Assembly (NCBI GenBank): GCA_050180705.1
Contig: JBFXDX010000002.1
Coordinates: forward strand, 124,001 to 188,000
Source of the DNA: SB25 sp050180705
GTDB taxonomy: Bacteria; Bacteroidota; Bacteroidia; Bacteroidales; Tenuifilaceae
Length of the DNA stretch: 64,000 nt
Direction: 5' to 3'
The notes below the pieces were generated by a model. That model was not told where the DNA came from, did no database searches, and saw nothing but the letters and a program-made list of their open reading frames with translations. Of this stretch, positions 7,941-16,406 are shown piece by piece (the stretch's first letter is position 1; each line of letters begins with the position of its first letter). Made by a program: the position numbers and the translations under genes.

Positions 7941-9269
7941 ATGAGGAAGTTTTACGTTGTGCTTGGGCTGCTGCTTGCTACTATTGGTGTTGACGCACAG
8001 AGTAATGATCAGTTTTCTCCCGATTCGCTTGTTGGAGATACAATTCTAGATGAAGAGATCAATGAGAATCTAGATAGTTTATTAAATCTATGGTATGTTC
8101 AGCAATCAATTGATTCTAATAGTATGGTAATTGGTGTCGAAAGCGATAGTGTTGGCTTGGCCGATTATCCCGATTCGTTTTATATTAAGCGGTTGCAAAG
8201 TATCAATTCGTTAATTGAATTGCCTTATAACCATATAGTAAAGAACTTTATCAACGTATATACCCAGAAGAAAAAAGATAAGGTTGAGGTAATGCTTGGT
8301 CTAACAGACTATTACTTCCCAATTTTTGAGGAGATTCTGGATCAGTATCAACTTCCTCAGGAATTGCGTTTTTTGCCAGTTATTGAATCGGCTTTAAATC
8401 CACGTGCAGTATCTCGTGCCGGTGCAACGGGATTATGGCAATTTATGTATGGAACTGGCCGTAGGTATAATCTTACCGTTAATTCTTATGTTGATGAGCG
8501 CCGTGATCCGATTGCCGCAAGTCATGCTGCTGCTCGATTTTTGAAGGATTTATACTCTATCTATAAGGATTGGACATTGGTGATTGCTGCATATAACTGT
8601 GGCCCTGGCAATGTTAATAAGGCTATTCGTCGTTCAGGTGGAAAACGGAATTACTGGGATATTTACTACTATCTTCCAAGGGAGACTCGCGGGTATGTTC
8701 CTGCTTTTATCGCAGCAAACTATACCTACTATTTTTATCGCGATCATAATATCAATCCACAACCCATAAATATACCACCAACAACCGATACTTTAATGGT
8801 TAAGGATTTACTCCATTTAAAGCAAGTGGCAGAGGTTTTGGATGTTCCTTTAGACCTTTTGCGCGATCTAAATCCGCAGTATAAAATGGATATTGTACCA
8901 GCAAAGGATCGTTCCTATATTCTACGGTTACCTTTAGATGCTGTAGCTGGGTATATCGATCGTGAAAAGGAAATTTTTGCATATAAGGATAGTGTATTCT
9001 TTAATCCTAAAAATGTGATTGTTCCATCTCGATATAATTCTTCTTATCAGTATGATGTTCCATCTGGATCTATTCGTTATGTATACAAAGTAAAGGAGGG
9101 CGATGTTTTAGGAGCAATTGCAATGCGACATGGTGTATCTGTTAATCAATTGAAGTCATGGAATAATATTAGAAAAAATATAATTCGTATTGGACAGCGG
9201 CTTGTGATTTATATTCCCGAGCGAACTGCCAATAAAATGGGACTTAAGGCTGATAAAAGTAAAACATAG
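7941..9269 (+). CDS. mltD: Membrane-bound lytic murein transglycosylase with LysM domain
   Basis: Periplasmic peptidoglycan lytic transglycosylase of family 1 (SLT/MltD). A signal peptide covers residues 1-19 (cleavage after VDA). A linker precedes the SLT domain, where the catalytic glutamate is E149 in PVIESALNPRAVS, followed by GATGLWQFM (161-169) and AAYNCGPGNVNKAI. One clear LysM domain lies at about 379-424 (YKVKEGDVLGAIAMRHGVS); the segment around 285-330 (VKDLLHLKQVAEVLDVPLDLL) resembles a degenerate LysM. Length is 442 aa. It is the fourth gene of the parA-parB-DUF5683-mltD run and is followed by a strong terminator. Confidence 0.92.
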   Translation: MRKFYVVLGLLLATIGVDAQSNDQFSPDSLVGDTILDEEINENLDSLLNLWYVQQSIDSNSMVIGVESDSVGLADYPDSFYIKRLQSINSLIELPYNHIVKNFINVYTQKKKDKVEVMLGLTDYYFPIFEEILDQYQLPQELRFLPVIESALNPRAVSRAGATGLWQFMYGTGRRYNLTVNSYVDERRDPIAASHAAARFLKDLYSIYKDWTLVIAAYNCGPGNVNKAIRRSGGKRNYWDIYYYLPRETRGYVPAFIAANYTYYFYRDHNINPQPINIPPTTDTLMVKDLLHLKQVAEVLDVPLDLLRDLNPQYKMDIVPAKDRSYILRLPLDAVAGYIDREKEIFAYKDSVFFNPKNVIVPSRYNSSYQYDVPSGSIRYVYKVKEGDVLGAIAMRHGVSVNQLKSWNNIRKNIIRIGQRLVIYIPERTANKMGLKADKSKT

Positions 9270-9291
9270 TTGTAGTATATAAATGTTATTT

Positions 9292-9322
9292 AAAGAGACG
9301 AATGTTTTTCGTCTCTTTTTTA
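9292..9322 (+). terminator. Intrinsic terminator after mltD
   Basis: An 11-bp perfect stem, AAAGAGACGAA at 9292-9302 with TTCGTCTCTTT at 9308-9318, a 5-base loop and a T-run. It ends the parAB-mltD operon. Confidence 0.9.
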
Positions 9323-9387
9323 TTGTTATTTGTTTTTGGCGTATTTTTATAAAAGTATACTATTGGTATTTGGATAATTTTTTTGAT

Positions 9388-9957
9388 ATGAAAAAAATAG
9401 TTAGATGTTTCCTCGTACTTCCTATTATATTCGTTTTTGGATGCACTGTTGTTAAGCAATCAACGTTAGATATTTCTATTTCTTCAGATCAGTTTGCTTT
9501 TGTGGAGTTTATCCAATCCACATCGGGCAAAGTATTAAAGGGAACACCTCCTCAGGGAAAACGTATTGACCGTCCAATCTATAGGTTTAATGTAGACGAT
9601 AGATCAATTCGTGTTAATGGCAGCCTCGATTTTTCAATCGATTCATTGAAGGTTTTGTTGGGATCCGTAAAAGTTTTGAAAGGCACCGCTGGTAACGGTG
9701 CATCCTCAGCATTAATAGGTGTAAATTACTTGCCTTACAGATATTCTAATTTTGAGATAGTAGGTATCGATCCCACCAACCTTAGTGTAATGGTTGATAA
9801 TGTGAAGCATGATATTAGGGTTGGACAGGAGTGGCAGAAATCGGTGACAGTTACTGATACTTTGAACTTCAATGGAGCGGTTATTGTTGAAAATACAATT
9901 GTAACTAGAATAAAATTTCATGGTTTATTATCTAAAGCATCATTGAAAAAAGAATGA
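9388..9957 (+). CDS. Hypothetical lipoprotein
   Basis: A 189-aa predicted lipoprotein of unknown function. The ATG at 9388 opens a classic lipoprotein signal (MKKIVRCFLVLPIIFVFGC) with lipobox cysteine C19. The mature part is beta-rich and ends KASLKKE. The frame can be read upstream to about 9283, but that part overlaps the mltD terminator and would hide the lipobox, so the internal ATG is the start. It stands alone between mltD and a small barrel protein. I do not recognise a domain. Confidence 0.7.
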   Translation: MKKIVRCFLVLPIIFVFGCTVVKQSTLDISISSDQFAFVEFIQSTSGKVLKGTPPQGKRIDRPIYRFNVDDRSIRVNGSLDFSIDSLKVLLGSVKVLKGTAGNGASSALIGVNYLPYRYSNFEIVGIDPTNLSVMVDNVKHDIRVGQEWQKSVTVTDTLNFNGAVIVENTIVTRIKFHGLLSKASLKKE

Positions 9958-10036
9958 GGTGATTGTAGATGCTTTGGATATTATGAGTTAATGTGGCAAA
10001 CGCTTTGTCTTTTATCTCTAACTAAATAATATAAAG

Positions 10037-10570
10037 ATGAGAAAGATTGTAATGCTAACTCTTCTTGCATTGGTGGTATTGCCTTCAATAGCGCAGGAAT
10101 CTGAAGAAAAAAATGTACTTAAGATAAACACCTTGAGTTTAATTGTGGGTACAGGTTCAATATTTTACGAGAGAGAATTTTCTGATAATCTTTCTGGTCA
10201 GATGGGAGCTGCTTATCTCAACTACAAGATTGGTGATACAGAATTTTCTGGTCTTATTCTCACGCCCGAGGTTCGTTTTTATCCCAGAAACAATGCAATT
10301 GATGGCTTTTATGTTGCGCCATATATACGTTATCAGAATTTTTCTTTAGAGGATGGAGAGTATAAAGCAACTTACTCGAATTTTGGAGGGGGAATCTCTT
10401 TGGGTCGACAATGGGTAACAGATTCCGGTTTTACCATGGATTTATTTTTTGGTGCTCATTACACTTCTGGAAAGATTGATGTGGATTCTGGTACCGAGGA
10501 TGATTTTGATGTCTCTAATTTTGATGGTTTTAGAACGCGCGTGGGGTTTTCGATCGGTTTTGCATTTTAG
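10037..10570 (+). CDS. Small outer-membrane beta-barrel protein (DUF3575-like)
   Basis: 177 aa. A signal peptide covers residues 1-19 (MRKIVMLTLLALVVLPSIA). The remainder is alternating hydrophobic/polar beta-strand sequence, starting LKINTLSLIVGTGSIFYER and including TPEVRFYPR and SFGGGISLGRQW-like strands, and ending in the aromatic residue F (GFSIGFAF), as expected for a barrel protein assembled by BAM. The opening resembles DUF3575 proteins. Function unknown. It is followed by a bidirectional terminator shared with pgi. Confidence 0.7.
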   Translation: MRKIVMLTLLALVVLPSIAQESEEKNVLKINTLSLIVGTGSIFYEREFSDNLSGQMGAAYLNYKIGDTEFSGLILTPEVRFYPRNNAIDGFYVAPYIRYQNFSLEDGEYKATYSNFGGGISLGRQWVTDSGFTMDLFFGAHYTSGKIDVDSGTEDDFDVSNFDGFRTRVGFSIGFAF

Positions 10571-10588
10571 TATCTAGTGCCAAATAGA

Positions 10589-10622
10589 AAAAGAGGCATC
10601 TTAACTGGATGCCTCTTTTGTT
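10589..10622. terminator. Bidirectional terminator between the barrel gene and pgi
   Basis: A 12-bp perfect stem: AAAAGAGGCATC at 10589-10600 with GATGCCTCTTTT at 10608-10619, loop of 7. A/T flanks on both sides suit termination from either direction between convergent genes. Confidence 0.88.
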
Positions 10623-10631
10623 TAAGGAATT

Positions 10632-11978
10632 TTATATTCCTAATCGTTTTCTTAATGTTTTGCTTTGTTCTTCGAATCCTGGCTTCCCGAGCAGTGCAAA
10701 CATGTTTTTTTTGTATGCTTCAACACCTGGTTGATCGAATGGATTAACATCGAGTACATAGCCACTTATTGCACATGCCCTTTCGAAGAAATACAGTGTG
10801 TATCCAATCCAGTAGGCCGATAGTTCTGGAATGCTAATAGATATACATGGTACACCTCCGTCGTTATGGGCAACAATGGTTCCCAGCACGGCCATTTTAT
10901 TAACTTCGGAATAACGTTTTCCAGAAAGGAAGTTAAGTTGATCTAGATTTTCTGGATCGATAGGGATATTCAACTTATTTGTAGGATTCTCTACCGAGAT
11001 TACGGTTTCAAACATTAATCGCTCACCTTCTTGGATGTATTGTCCCATTGAGTGAAGATCTGAGGTGAAGTCAACCCCAGCAGGGAAAATGCCTTTGTTT
11101 TCTTTGCCTTCACTTTCACCGTAAAGTTGTTTCCACCATTCGGTTAGGTAATGTAGTTTTGGTGTGTAGTTCACCATAATTTCTACATTTTTTCCTTTAT
11201 TGTAAAGAGCATTGCGAGCTGCAACATATGCACATGCTGGATTTTGTTCGAAAGCAATCTTGGCCGAGGTGTCATTTTCTGCTTTTACGGCACCTTCAAC
11301 AAGTTTTTTAATATCGAATCCTGCAATCGCAATGGGAAGAAGTCCCACTGGAGTTAAAACTGAGTAGCGTCCTCCAACATCGTCGGGGATAACGAAGGTG
11401 CGATATCCTTCAGTATCGGCAAGTTTTCTTAATGCACCTTTCGAATGATCTGTGATTGCTACAATTCTACTTGAAGCTTCCGATTTACCTACTTTATTCT
11501 CTAAATGTTGCTTTAACAAACGAAAAGCAATTGCAGGTTCAGTTGTTGTTCCTGATTTTGAAATTACTACAATTGAATAGTTCTTTCCATTAAGAAGTTG
11601 GAGCAATTCTGCATGGTAATCTTCACAAATGTTTTGCCCTGCAAAAATGATATGAGGATTACCGTTGTTTTGAAGTTGTGAGAAACTATTTCCCATAGCT
11701 TCAATTACGGCTTTAGCGCCAAGGTATGATCCTCCAATACCAATAACAACTACAATTTCGCTCTTGTTTCGTAATTCTTGTGCGACCTTATCAATTTCTG
11801 AAAGTTGGGCATTAGTAATGCTGCTGGGGAGGCTTAGCCAACCTAAGAAATCGTTGCCTTTCCCAGATTTATTCTCCAACTTACTTTGACTCTCCTCTAT
11901 TCTCGTTTTGAATGAGTTCACTTCCTCCTTGCTCACAAAGTCGAAAATGTTGTTGAGATTAACCTTTAATTCACCCAT
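10632..11978 (-). CDS. pgi: Glucose-6-phosphate isomerase
   Basis: Interconverts glucose 6-phosphate and fructose 6-phosphate in glycolysis and gluconeogenesis. 448 aa, matching the short bacterial PGI class. The sugar-phosphate site motifs are visible: GIGGSYLGAKAVIEAM near 79-95 and SKSGTTTEPA near 140-149. GESEGKENKGIFP carries the catalytic glutamate region, DLHSMGQ the catalytic histidine, and VEAYKKNMF near the C-terminus the lysine. It is the last of four minus-strand genes (lipoprotein, gpsA, membrane protein, pgi) and lies 47 bp after the membrane-protein gene. Confidence 0.96.
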   Translation of the reverse strand: MGELKVNLNNIFDFVSKEEVNSFKTRIEESQSKLENKSGKGNDFLGWLSLPSSITNAQLSEIDKVAQELRNKSEIVVVIGIGGSYLGAKAVIEAMGNSFSQLQNNGNPHIIFAGQNICEDYHAELLQLLNGKNYSIVVISKSGTTTEPAIAFRLLKQHLENKVGKSEASSRIVAITDHSKGALRKLADTEGYRTFVIPDDVGGRYSVLTPVGLLPIAIAGFDIKKLVEGAVKAENDTSAKIAFEQNPACAYVAARNALYNKGKNVEIMVNYTPKLHYLTEWWKQLYGESEGKENKGIFPAGVDFTSDLHSMGQYIQEGERLMFETVISVENPTNKLNIPIDPENLDQLNFLSGKRYSEVNKMAVLGTIVAHNDGGVPCISISIPELSAYWIGYTLYFFERACAISGYVLDVNPFDQPGVEAYKKNMFALLGKPGFEEQSKTLRKRLGI

Positions 11979-12025
11979 TGTATTAATGTTTTAGTTATAA
12001 ATTAATTCTTACTATTAAGTGGGGT

Positions 12026-12622
12026 TTACTTAATTTTGTTCGCAAGATCTTTTTGTAGTGTATTGTAATTTTCTAACAAATTAGTTTCGCTGTAAACAAT
12101 TTTAGTTTTCAGGAAATCTCGAAGATCTGCGAAAATCATTTTATTTGTTCTAATATCTTTTTCCGATTCAAACGATTTGTTAGAGATACTGTTTAGAGTG
12201 TGTTGCTTAACAAACGCCCGGTAGTACTCCTGAAACTCGTATACTCTAGCTATTTCAGAAACCGTGTTAATGTCCATATGTGCAATGGCTTGAGTTAGTT
12301 TTGCTGTTTCCCAAGCCGTTGAATTTATCAATTGAAAACTCAATTCTCCTATACTTTCCGAGGGTATTTTCCCTTGGTCAACATGAATTAATATGTTTTC
12401 TATCTTTGATAAAATTACCTGATGAGAGTCGAGCATTTCCTGAACTCTGGCCGAGTTGTTTTTTACTTCGACTAGAATATTCTCTAGCGATTGTTTTACT
12501 AATTTTTTGTTATCGTAGTTTTCCTTCCACTGATTAAGCATCAACCCTAAAAAAATTGCAAAAGAAATAGATACAAACTCGAATAGAAGTTTTTTGTATG
12601 TGATGTTGTCTTTGGTTTTCAT
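12026..12622 (-). CDS. Hypothetical single-pass membrane protein (DUF6090-like)
   Basis: 198 aa. One membrane helix near residues 13-28 (FVSISFAIFLGLMLNQW) is followed by a charged, mostly helical domain likely to form coiled coils (NKKLVKQSLENILVEVKNNSARVQEML). The pattern of a near-N-terminal helix running into LNQWKEN resembles DUF6090-type proteins of Bacteroidota (LQINNWNE), but I am not certain of membership. It lies 31 bp after gpsA and 47 bp before pgi on the same strand. No function is suggested by the context. Confidence 0.65.
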   Translation of the reverse strand: MKTKDNITYKKLLFEFVSISFAIFLGLMLNQWKENYDNKKLVKQSLENILVEVKNNSARVQEMLDSHQVILSKIENILIHVDQGKIPSESIGELSFQLINSTAWETAKLTQAIAHMDINTVSEIARVYEFQEYYRAFVKQHTLNSISNKSFESEKDIRTNKMIFADLRDFLKTKIVYSETNLLENYNTLQKDLANKIK

Positions 12623-12653
12623 TAGCGTAATTGAAAGGTAATAACGATTTTTA

Positions 12654-13649
12654 TTACTTTAGTTTATCAGTAAGTAGTTTCATCTCTATTGCTGGTGAGA
12701 TGTTTTCGTAAAGAATGTTGTAAACAGCATCAGCTATAGGCATCTTAACATTGTATTTTGAGTTAATCTCTTTAAGACACTTCGATGCATTGTAACCCTC
12801 GGCTATCATGTTCATCTCCATTATGGTCGATTTTACAGAATATCCTTTACCAATCATGGCACCGAATGTTCGGTTTCGGCTAAATTGAGAATAAGCAGTA
12901 ACCAGCAAATCACCTAAATAGGCAGAGGTGTTCATTCTCCGCTTGCTTGGATAGGTTTTTTTGAGGAACCGTTCTATCTCACGTTGCGAGTTACTAATAA
13001 GTACCGATAGAAAATTATCGCCATATCCTAGTCCATGGGCAATACCTGCGGCAAGTGCGTATATGTTTTTAAGAACAGCACTGTACTCAGTTCCATATAT
13101 ATCGGTTCCCACATTGGTTTTGATATAGTGTGAATCGAATAGTGTTGCAATCTCCTTGGCGTGGTTAATGTCCTTGCAGGAGAATGTTAGGTAGGAAAGA
13201 CGTTCCAGAGCAACCTCCTCGGCGTGACTAGGTCCGCTAATGATTCCAATTTGGTCGAAAGGAACATTATGTATGCGATTGAAATATTCTGCAATGGTGC
13301 TATCGTCCTCAGGAACGATACCCTTAATTGCCGATACAATAAACTTATTTTCGAGGCTGACATTTAGCGGCTCCATCCAAATTTTAATGAACGATGCTGG
13401 TACAACAAAAACTAGAACATCGGAATTTTCGATGGTCTCGTTTAGGTTATTGCTTATCTTCAGTTTATTTAGATCGAATTGAACAGAACTTAGGTAGAAT
13501 GGATTATTTCGGTACTTTTTAAGATGATCTATAATTTCAACCTCGCGAATGTACCATCCCAATGATGTTTGCGATTCGTGAAGTATTTTTGCGATAGCTG
13601 TTGCCCAACTTCCGCTTCCAATTACCGAAACTCTTTTTGTACTTTCCAT
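12654..13649 (-). CDS. gpsA: Glycerol-3-phosphate dehydrogenase [NAD(P)+]
   Basis: Makes sn-glycerol 3-phosphate from DHAP for phospholipid synthesis. The Rossmann motif VIGSGSWATAIAKIL lies just after the start (about 9-23). ISGPSHAEEVALER is the family signature, and VLKNIYALAAGIAHGLGYGDN contains the catalytic lysine. Length is 331 aa from the ATG at 13649; the frame also opens four codons earlier at TTG 13661, which would overlap the upstream lipoprotein gene. From the ATG there is a 4-bp gap to that gene's stop, suggesting translational coupling. Confidence 0.94.
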   Translation of the reverse strand: MESTKRVSVIGSGSWATAIAKILHESQTSLGWYIREVEIIDHLKKYRNNPFYLSSVQFDLNKLKISNNLNETIENSDVLVFVVPASFIKIWMEPLNVSLENKFIVSAIKGIVPEDDSTIAEYFNRIHNVPFDQIGIISGPSHAEEVALERLSYLTFSCKDINHAKEIATLFDSHYIKTNVGTDIYGTEYSAVLKNIYALAAGIAHGLGYGDNFLSVLISNSQREIERFLKKTYPSKRRMNTSAYLGDLLVTAYSQFSRNRTFGAMIGKGYSVKSTIMEMNMIAEGYNASKCLKEINSKYNVKMPIADAVYNILYENISPAIEMKLLTDKLK

Positions 13650-13653
13650 TTTG

Positions 13654-13875
13654 TTAGCCAATATAAGGTTTGTGCTGATTATGATTGAAATGGTGATAAT
13701 TTAAAGATAAGGTTTTTGTTTTTTTACAGTTGCACCGTGTTTTCTTCTTTTTAATGTTTTTGTTAGAACTCGATGGTGCTGTAGATTTGTTACAACTTGC
13801 TAATTGAAGCAGGAGTAAGCCAAAAACTAAAATTAATGTAATTTTACCAAATCGTTTAATTGCCGATTTTAGCAT
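13654..13875 (-). CDS. Small cysteine-containing lipoprotein
   Basis: 73 aa from the ATG at 13875. A signal sequence (MLKSAIKRFGKITLILVFGL) runs to a lipobox LQLASC with the modified cysteine near residue 28. The mature peptide is only about 45 residues: a Ser/Asn/Lys linker, then CNCKKTKT and a His/Asn-rich tail. The CxC pair with neighbouring lysines could bind a metal, but that is a guess. Its stop is 4 bp before the gpsA start, so it is probably co-transcribed with gpsA. A longer frame back to TTG 13908 has no support. Confidence 0.6.
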   Translation of the reverse strand: MLKSAIKRFGKITLILVFGLLLLQLASCNKSTAPSSSNKNIKKKKTRCNCKKTKTLSLNYHHFNHNQHKPYIG

Positions 13876-14116
13876 TTTCCCTATTGTCTTAAAACTGCGA
13901 AGGTACAAAGTTTTTTAGGTAAAATAAAGTTTTTGTAGTGTGTTAAAATGCGAATTGCCTATACATGTTGATTTACAACGTTTGAGTTAACGTTTGTTTT
14001 TTTGTAGAATGAATTTTTAATCACTCACGTGTTAACCTCTGTCCGTAAATCGATGGCCAATGAAATGTGGGCAAAGGGCTGGGGGATTTACCAATAAAAA
14101 GTGGTTATAAGATTAA

Positions 14117-15757
14117 TTATTTCGCGGAAATAATCTCTTTCGCTCTTTCAACTGCTAAATCAAACGATGCCAAAATATTTGCTTTTCCAACAAGGAATTC
14201 AACTCGACTTTTTTCAAGATCTTTTCGAACGCTATCTCTAACTCCCGATAGAATCACCTTAGTTCCAGTTCTCTGTATATTTTGAATGGCATCTTTCAGG
14301 TTGTTAATTCCAGTAGAATCGACAAAAGGAACGTGTCTCATCCTTATAATCATCACTTTGGATCGTTCTCCCAAGCTTTTAAGAATGGTACTGTATTCTT
14401 TTGCCGAGGCAAAGAACAATGGCCCACTAATTTCGAATACTCTAATCTCTTTTGGAATGTCGGGATATCTCTCAACAATATCGTTATCAACTTCGTGATG
14501 AACCTTACTGTTGATTTCGGCCATTCGTTTCATGAATAGTAATGCTGATAGAACTATTCCAACCTCAATGGCAACAGTCAGATCGACAAGAACTGTTAAG
14601 AAGAATGTGACAAGTAGAACGATTTTGTCGAAGTTAGATCCTCTAATAATCGAGACGAAGTTTCTCCACTCGCTCATGTTATAGGATACAACAATTAAAA
14701 TACCCGCTAAACATGACATGGGAATTAGCTTTGCCCATTTCCCAAAGAATAGCATAATGAGAAGCAGCGTTATTGCATGTATCATTCCTGCAATTGGTGT
14801 TTTTGCACCGCTTCTTGCATTGGTTGCCGTACGGGCAATTGCTCCTGTAGCAGGAATTCCGCCAAAGAATGGTGTAACAACATTGGCAATACCTTGTGCT
14901 ATTAACTCTGTGTTGGAACGGTGATTCGATCCAATCATACCGTCGGAAACAACTGCCGATAGAAGTGATTCAATTCCACCAAGCAATGCAATAGTTAGAG
15001 CTGGTGCAAAGTAATAACCAAGTTTAGAAATATCGAAGTTGGGTATTGCAAAGTTGAAACTTTGGGGAATTTCACCAAAGAAACTTTCGATTGTAGTAAC
15101 TGGTATCGAAAATAGATTTACAACTAAAGTAATTAGAATAATAGCGACAAATGAGCCCGGTATTTTAGTTGTAATTTTTTTGAAATAAACAGATATAAGT
15201 ATTGTTACAACTGCAATTATAACTGCTGCAGGATTAATTGTGTGCAATGAGTTGAAGTATAATCCCCATTTAGCAATAAACTCTGATGGAACTTTTGTTA
15301 TTTCTAAGCCTAGTGCATCTTTTATTTGTGTCGAAAAAATAACTAGAGCAATACCACTTGTAAATCCAACAACAAGAGGGTAGGGGATAAATTTAAGTAG
15401 CGTCCCGAGTTTAAGCAGACCAAATGCAATTAGCATTAACCCAGCCAAAACTGTTGCTATAATTAGTCCATCGGTTCCGTATTGTTCAATTATTCCATAT
15501 ACAATTACAATGAAAGCACCAGTTGGGCCTCCAATTTGAATTCTACTTCCGCCTAGTGCCGAAATTATAAAACCTGCAATAACCGCTGTGATTAACCCTT
15601 TGTCGGGCGAAACACCCGATGCAACGGCAAATGCGATTGCAAGTGGTAGTGCTACAATACCAACAATAATTCCAGCAAATAAATCTTTTGTGAATTGTTC
15701 CTTTAGGTAACCTTTCTTTATTACAGTAAATGATTTCGGTTTGAAAATTGGCTCCAT
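14117..15757 (-). CDS. SulP family anion transporter with STAS domain
   Basis: Inner-membrane anion transporter of the SulP/SLC26 family, 546 aa. The N-terminal part includes DLFAGIIVGIVALPLAIAFA and GGSRIQIGGPTGAFIV, the anion-site signature; a membrane domain of many helices runs to about residue 410. A C-terminal STAS domain (about 430-546) includes FVDSTGINNLKDA, the site phosphorylated in anti-sigma antagonists. Sulfate, bicarbonate and other anions are carried by family members; sequence alone does not tell which. The ATG at 15757 is preferred over the TTG two codons earlier. It is a single gene flanked by AT-rich intergenic DNA. Confidence 0.92.
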   Translation of the reverse strand: MEPIFKPKSFTVIKKGYLKEQFTKDLFAGIIVGIVALPLAIAFAVASGVSPDKGLITAVIAGFIISALGGSRIQIGGPTGAFIVIVYGIIEQYGTDGLIIATVLAGLMLIAFGLLKLGTLLKFIPYPLVVGFTSGIALVIFSTQIKDALGLEITKVPSEFIAKWGLYFNSLHTINPAAVIIAVVTILISVYFKKITTKIPGSFVAIILITLVVNLFSIPVTTIESFFGEIPQSFNFAIPNFDISKLGYYFAPALTIALLGGIESLLSAVVSDGMIGSNHRSNTELIAQGIANVVTPFFGGIPATGAIARTATNARSGAKTPIAGMIHAITLLLIMLFFGKWAKLIPMSCLAGILIVVSYNMSEWRNFVSIIRGSNFDKIVLLVTFFLTVLVDLTVAIEVGIVLSALLFMKRMAEINSKVHHEVDNDIVERYPDIPKEIRVFEISGPLFFASAKEYSTILKSLGERSKVMIIRMRHVPFVDSTGINNLKDAIQNIQRTGTKVILSGVRDSVRKDLEKSRVEFLVGKANILASFDLAVERAKEIISAK

Positions 15758-15880
15758 GTCCAAAATTTTAAAATTGAAGGTGCAAAGTAACGTAATATTA
15801 TGCCACGTTATTCTTCGTAAATCATTTTGTTTAACATATGTTTTTGGTAATTTTCGAGGAATTATTTTATGGGTTAACTT

Positions 15881-16405
15881 ATGGAAATCAATGATATTGT
15901 TAAGGCTATAATGAGCCGAAGAAGCATAAGGAGTTTTTTGAATCTTTCTGTTAAGAAATCGCAGTTAGAACAAATTATTAAAGCGGGCATGGCTGCTCCT
16001 TCTGCTCGAAACATGCAACCTTGGTCGTTTATTGTGGTTACCGATCGAGCGATGCTCGACAAGTTGGGAAATAAGTTGCCCTATGCCAAAATGCTTCTCG
16101 AGGCAACTGCTGCAATTATTGTTTGTGGAGTTCCCGATAAGGCAGGCGATAGTCCCGCAGGCTATTGGGTGCAGGATTGCTCTGCGGCTACGCAAAATAT
16201 TTTGCTTGCAATAGAGGCTTTAGGCTTAGGCGCTGTTTGGACAGGTGTTTATCCTCGCGAGGATCGGATTGCAATTGTGCGCGAAGTATTAGAAATTCCT
16301 GAAGGAATATTTCCCTTAAATGTAATTCCATTAGGATATCCCAAAGGAGAACATCAACCTAAGGATAAATTTAAGCCCGAAAATATACACTGGGAGAAAT
16401 GGTAA
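15881..16405 (+). CDS. Nitroreductase family protein
   Basis: FMN-dependent NAD(P)H oxidoreductase, 174 aa, short subfamily. The FMN-binding start IMSRRSIRSF (about 10-19) is followed by AGMAAPSARNMQPWSFIVV (about 46-64), a middle PAGYWVQDCSAATQNILLAIEALGLGAVWTG that shapes the dimer/FMN site, and the end LGYPKGEHQPKDKFKPENIHWEKW. The C-terminal region is the usual LGYP..... motif. The substrate is unknown. It is convergent with a YihY-type gene, the stop codons being one base apart. Confidence 0.93.
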   Translation: MEINDIVKAIMSRRSIRSFLNLSVKKSQLEQIIKAGMAAPSARNMQPWSFIVVTDRAMLDKLGNKLPYAKMLLEATAAIIVCGVPDKAGDSPAGYWVQDCSAATQNILLAIEALGLGAVWTGVYPREDRIAIVREVLEIPEGIFPLNVIPLGYPKGEHQPKDKFKPENIHWEKW

Positions 16406-16406
16406 A

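Noticed and set aside
9283..9387. N-terminal extension of the lipoprotein at 9388
   Set aside because: It overlaps the mltD terminator, and the lipoprotein signal begins cleanly at the ATG at 9388.
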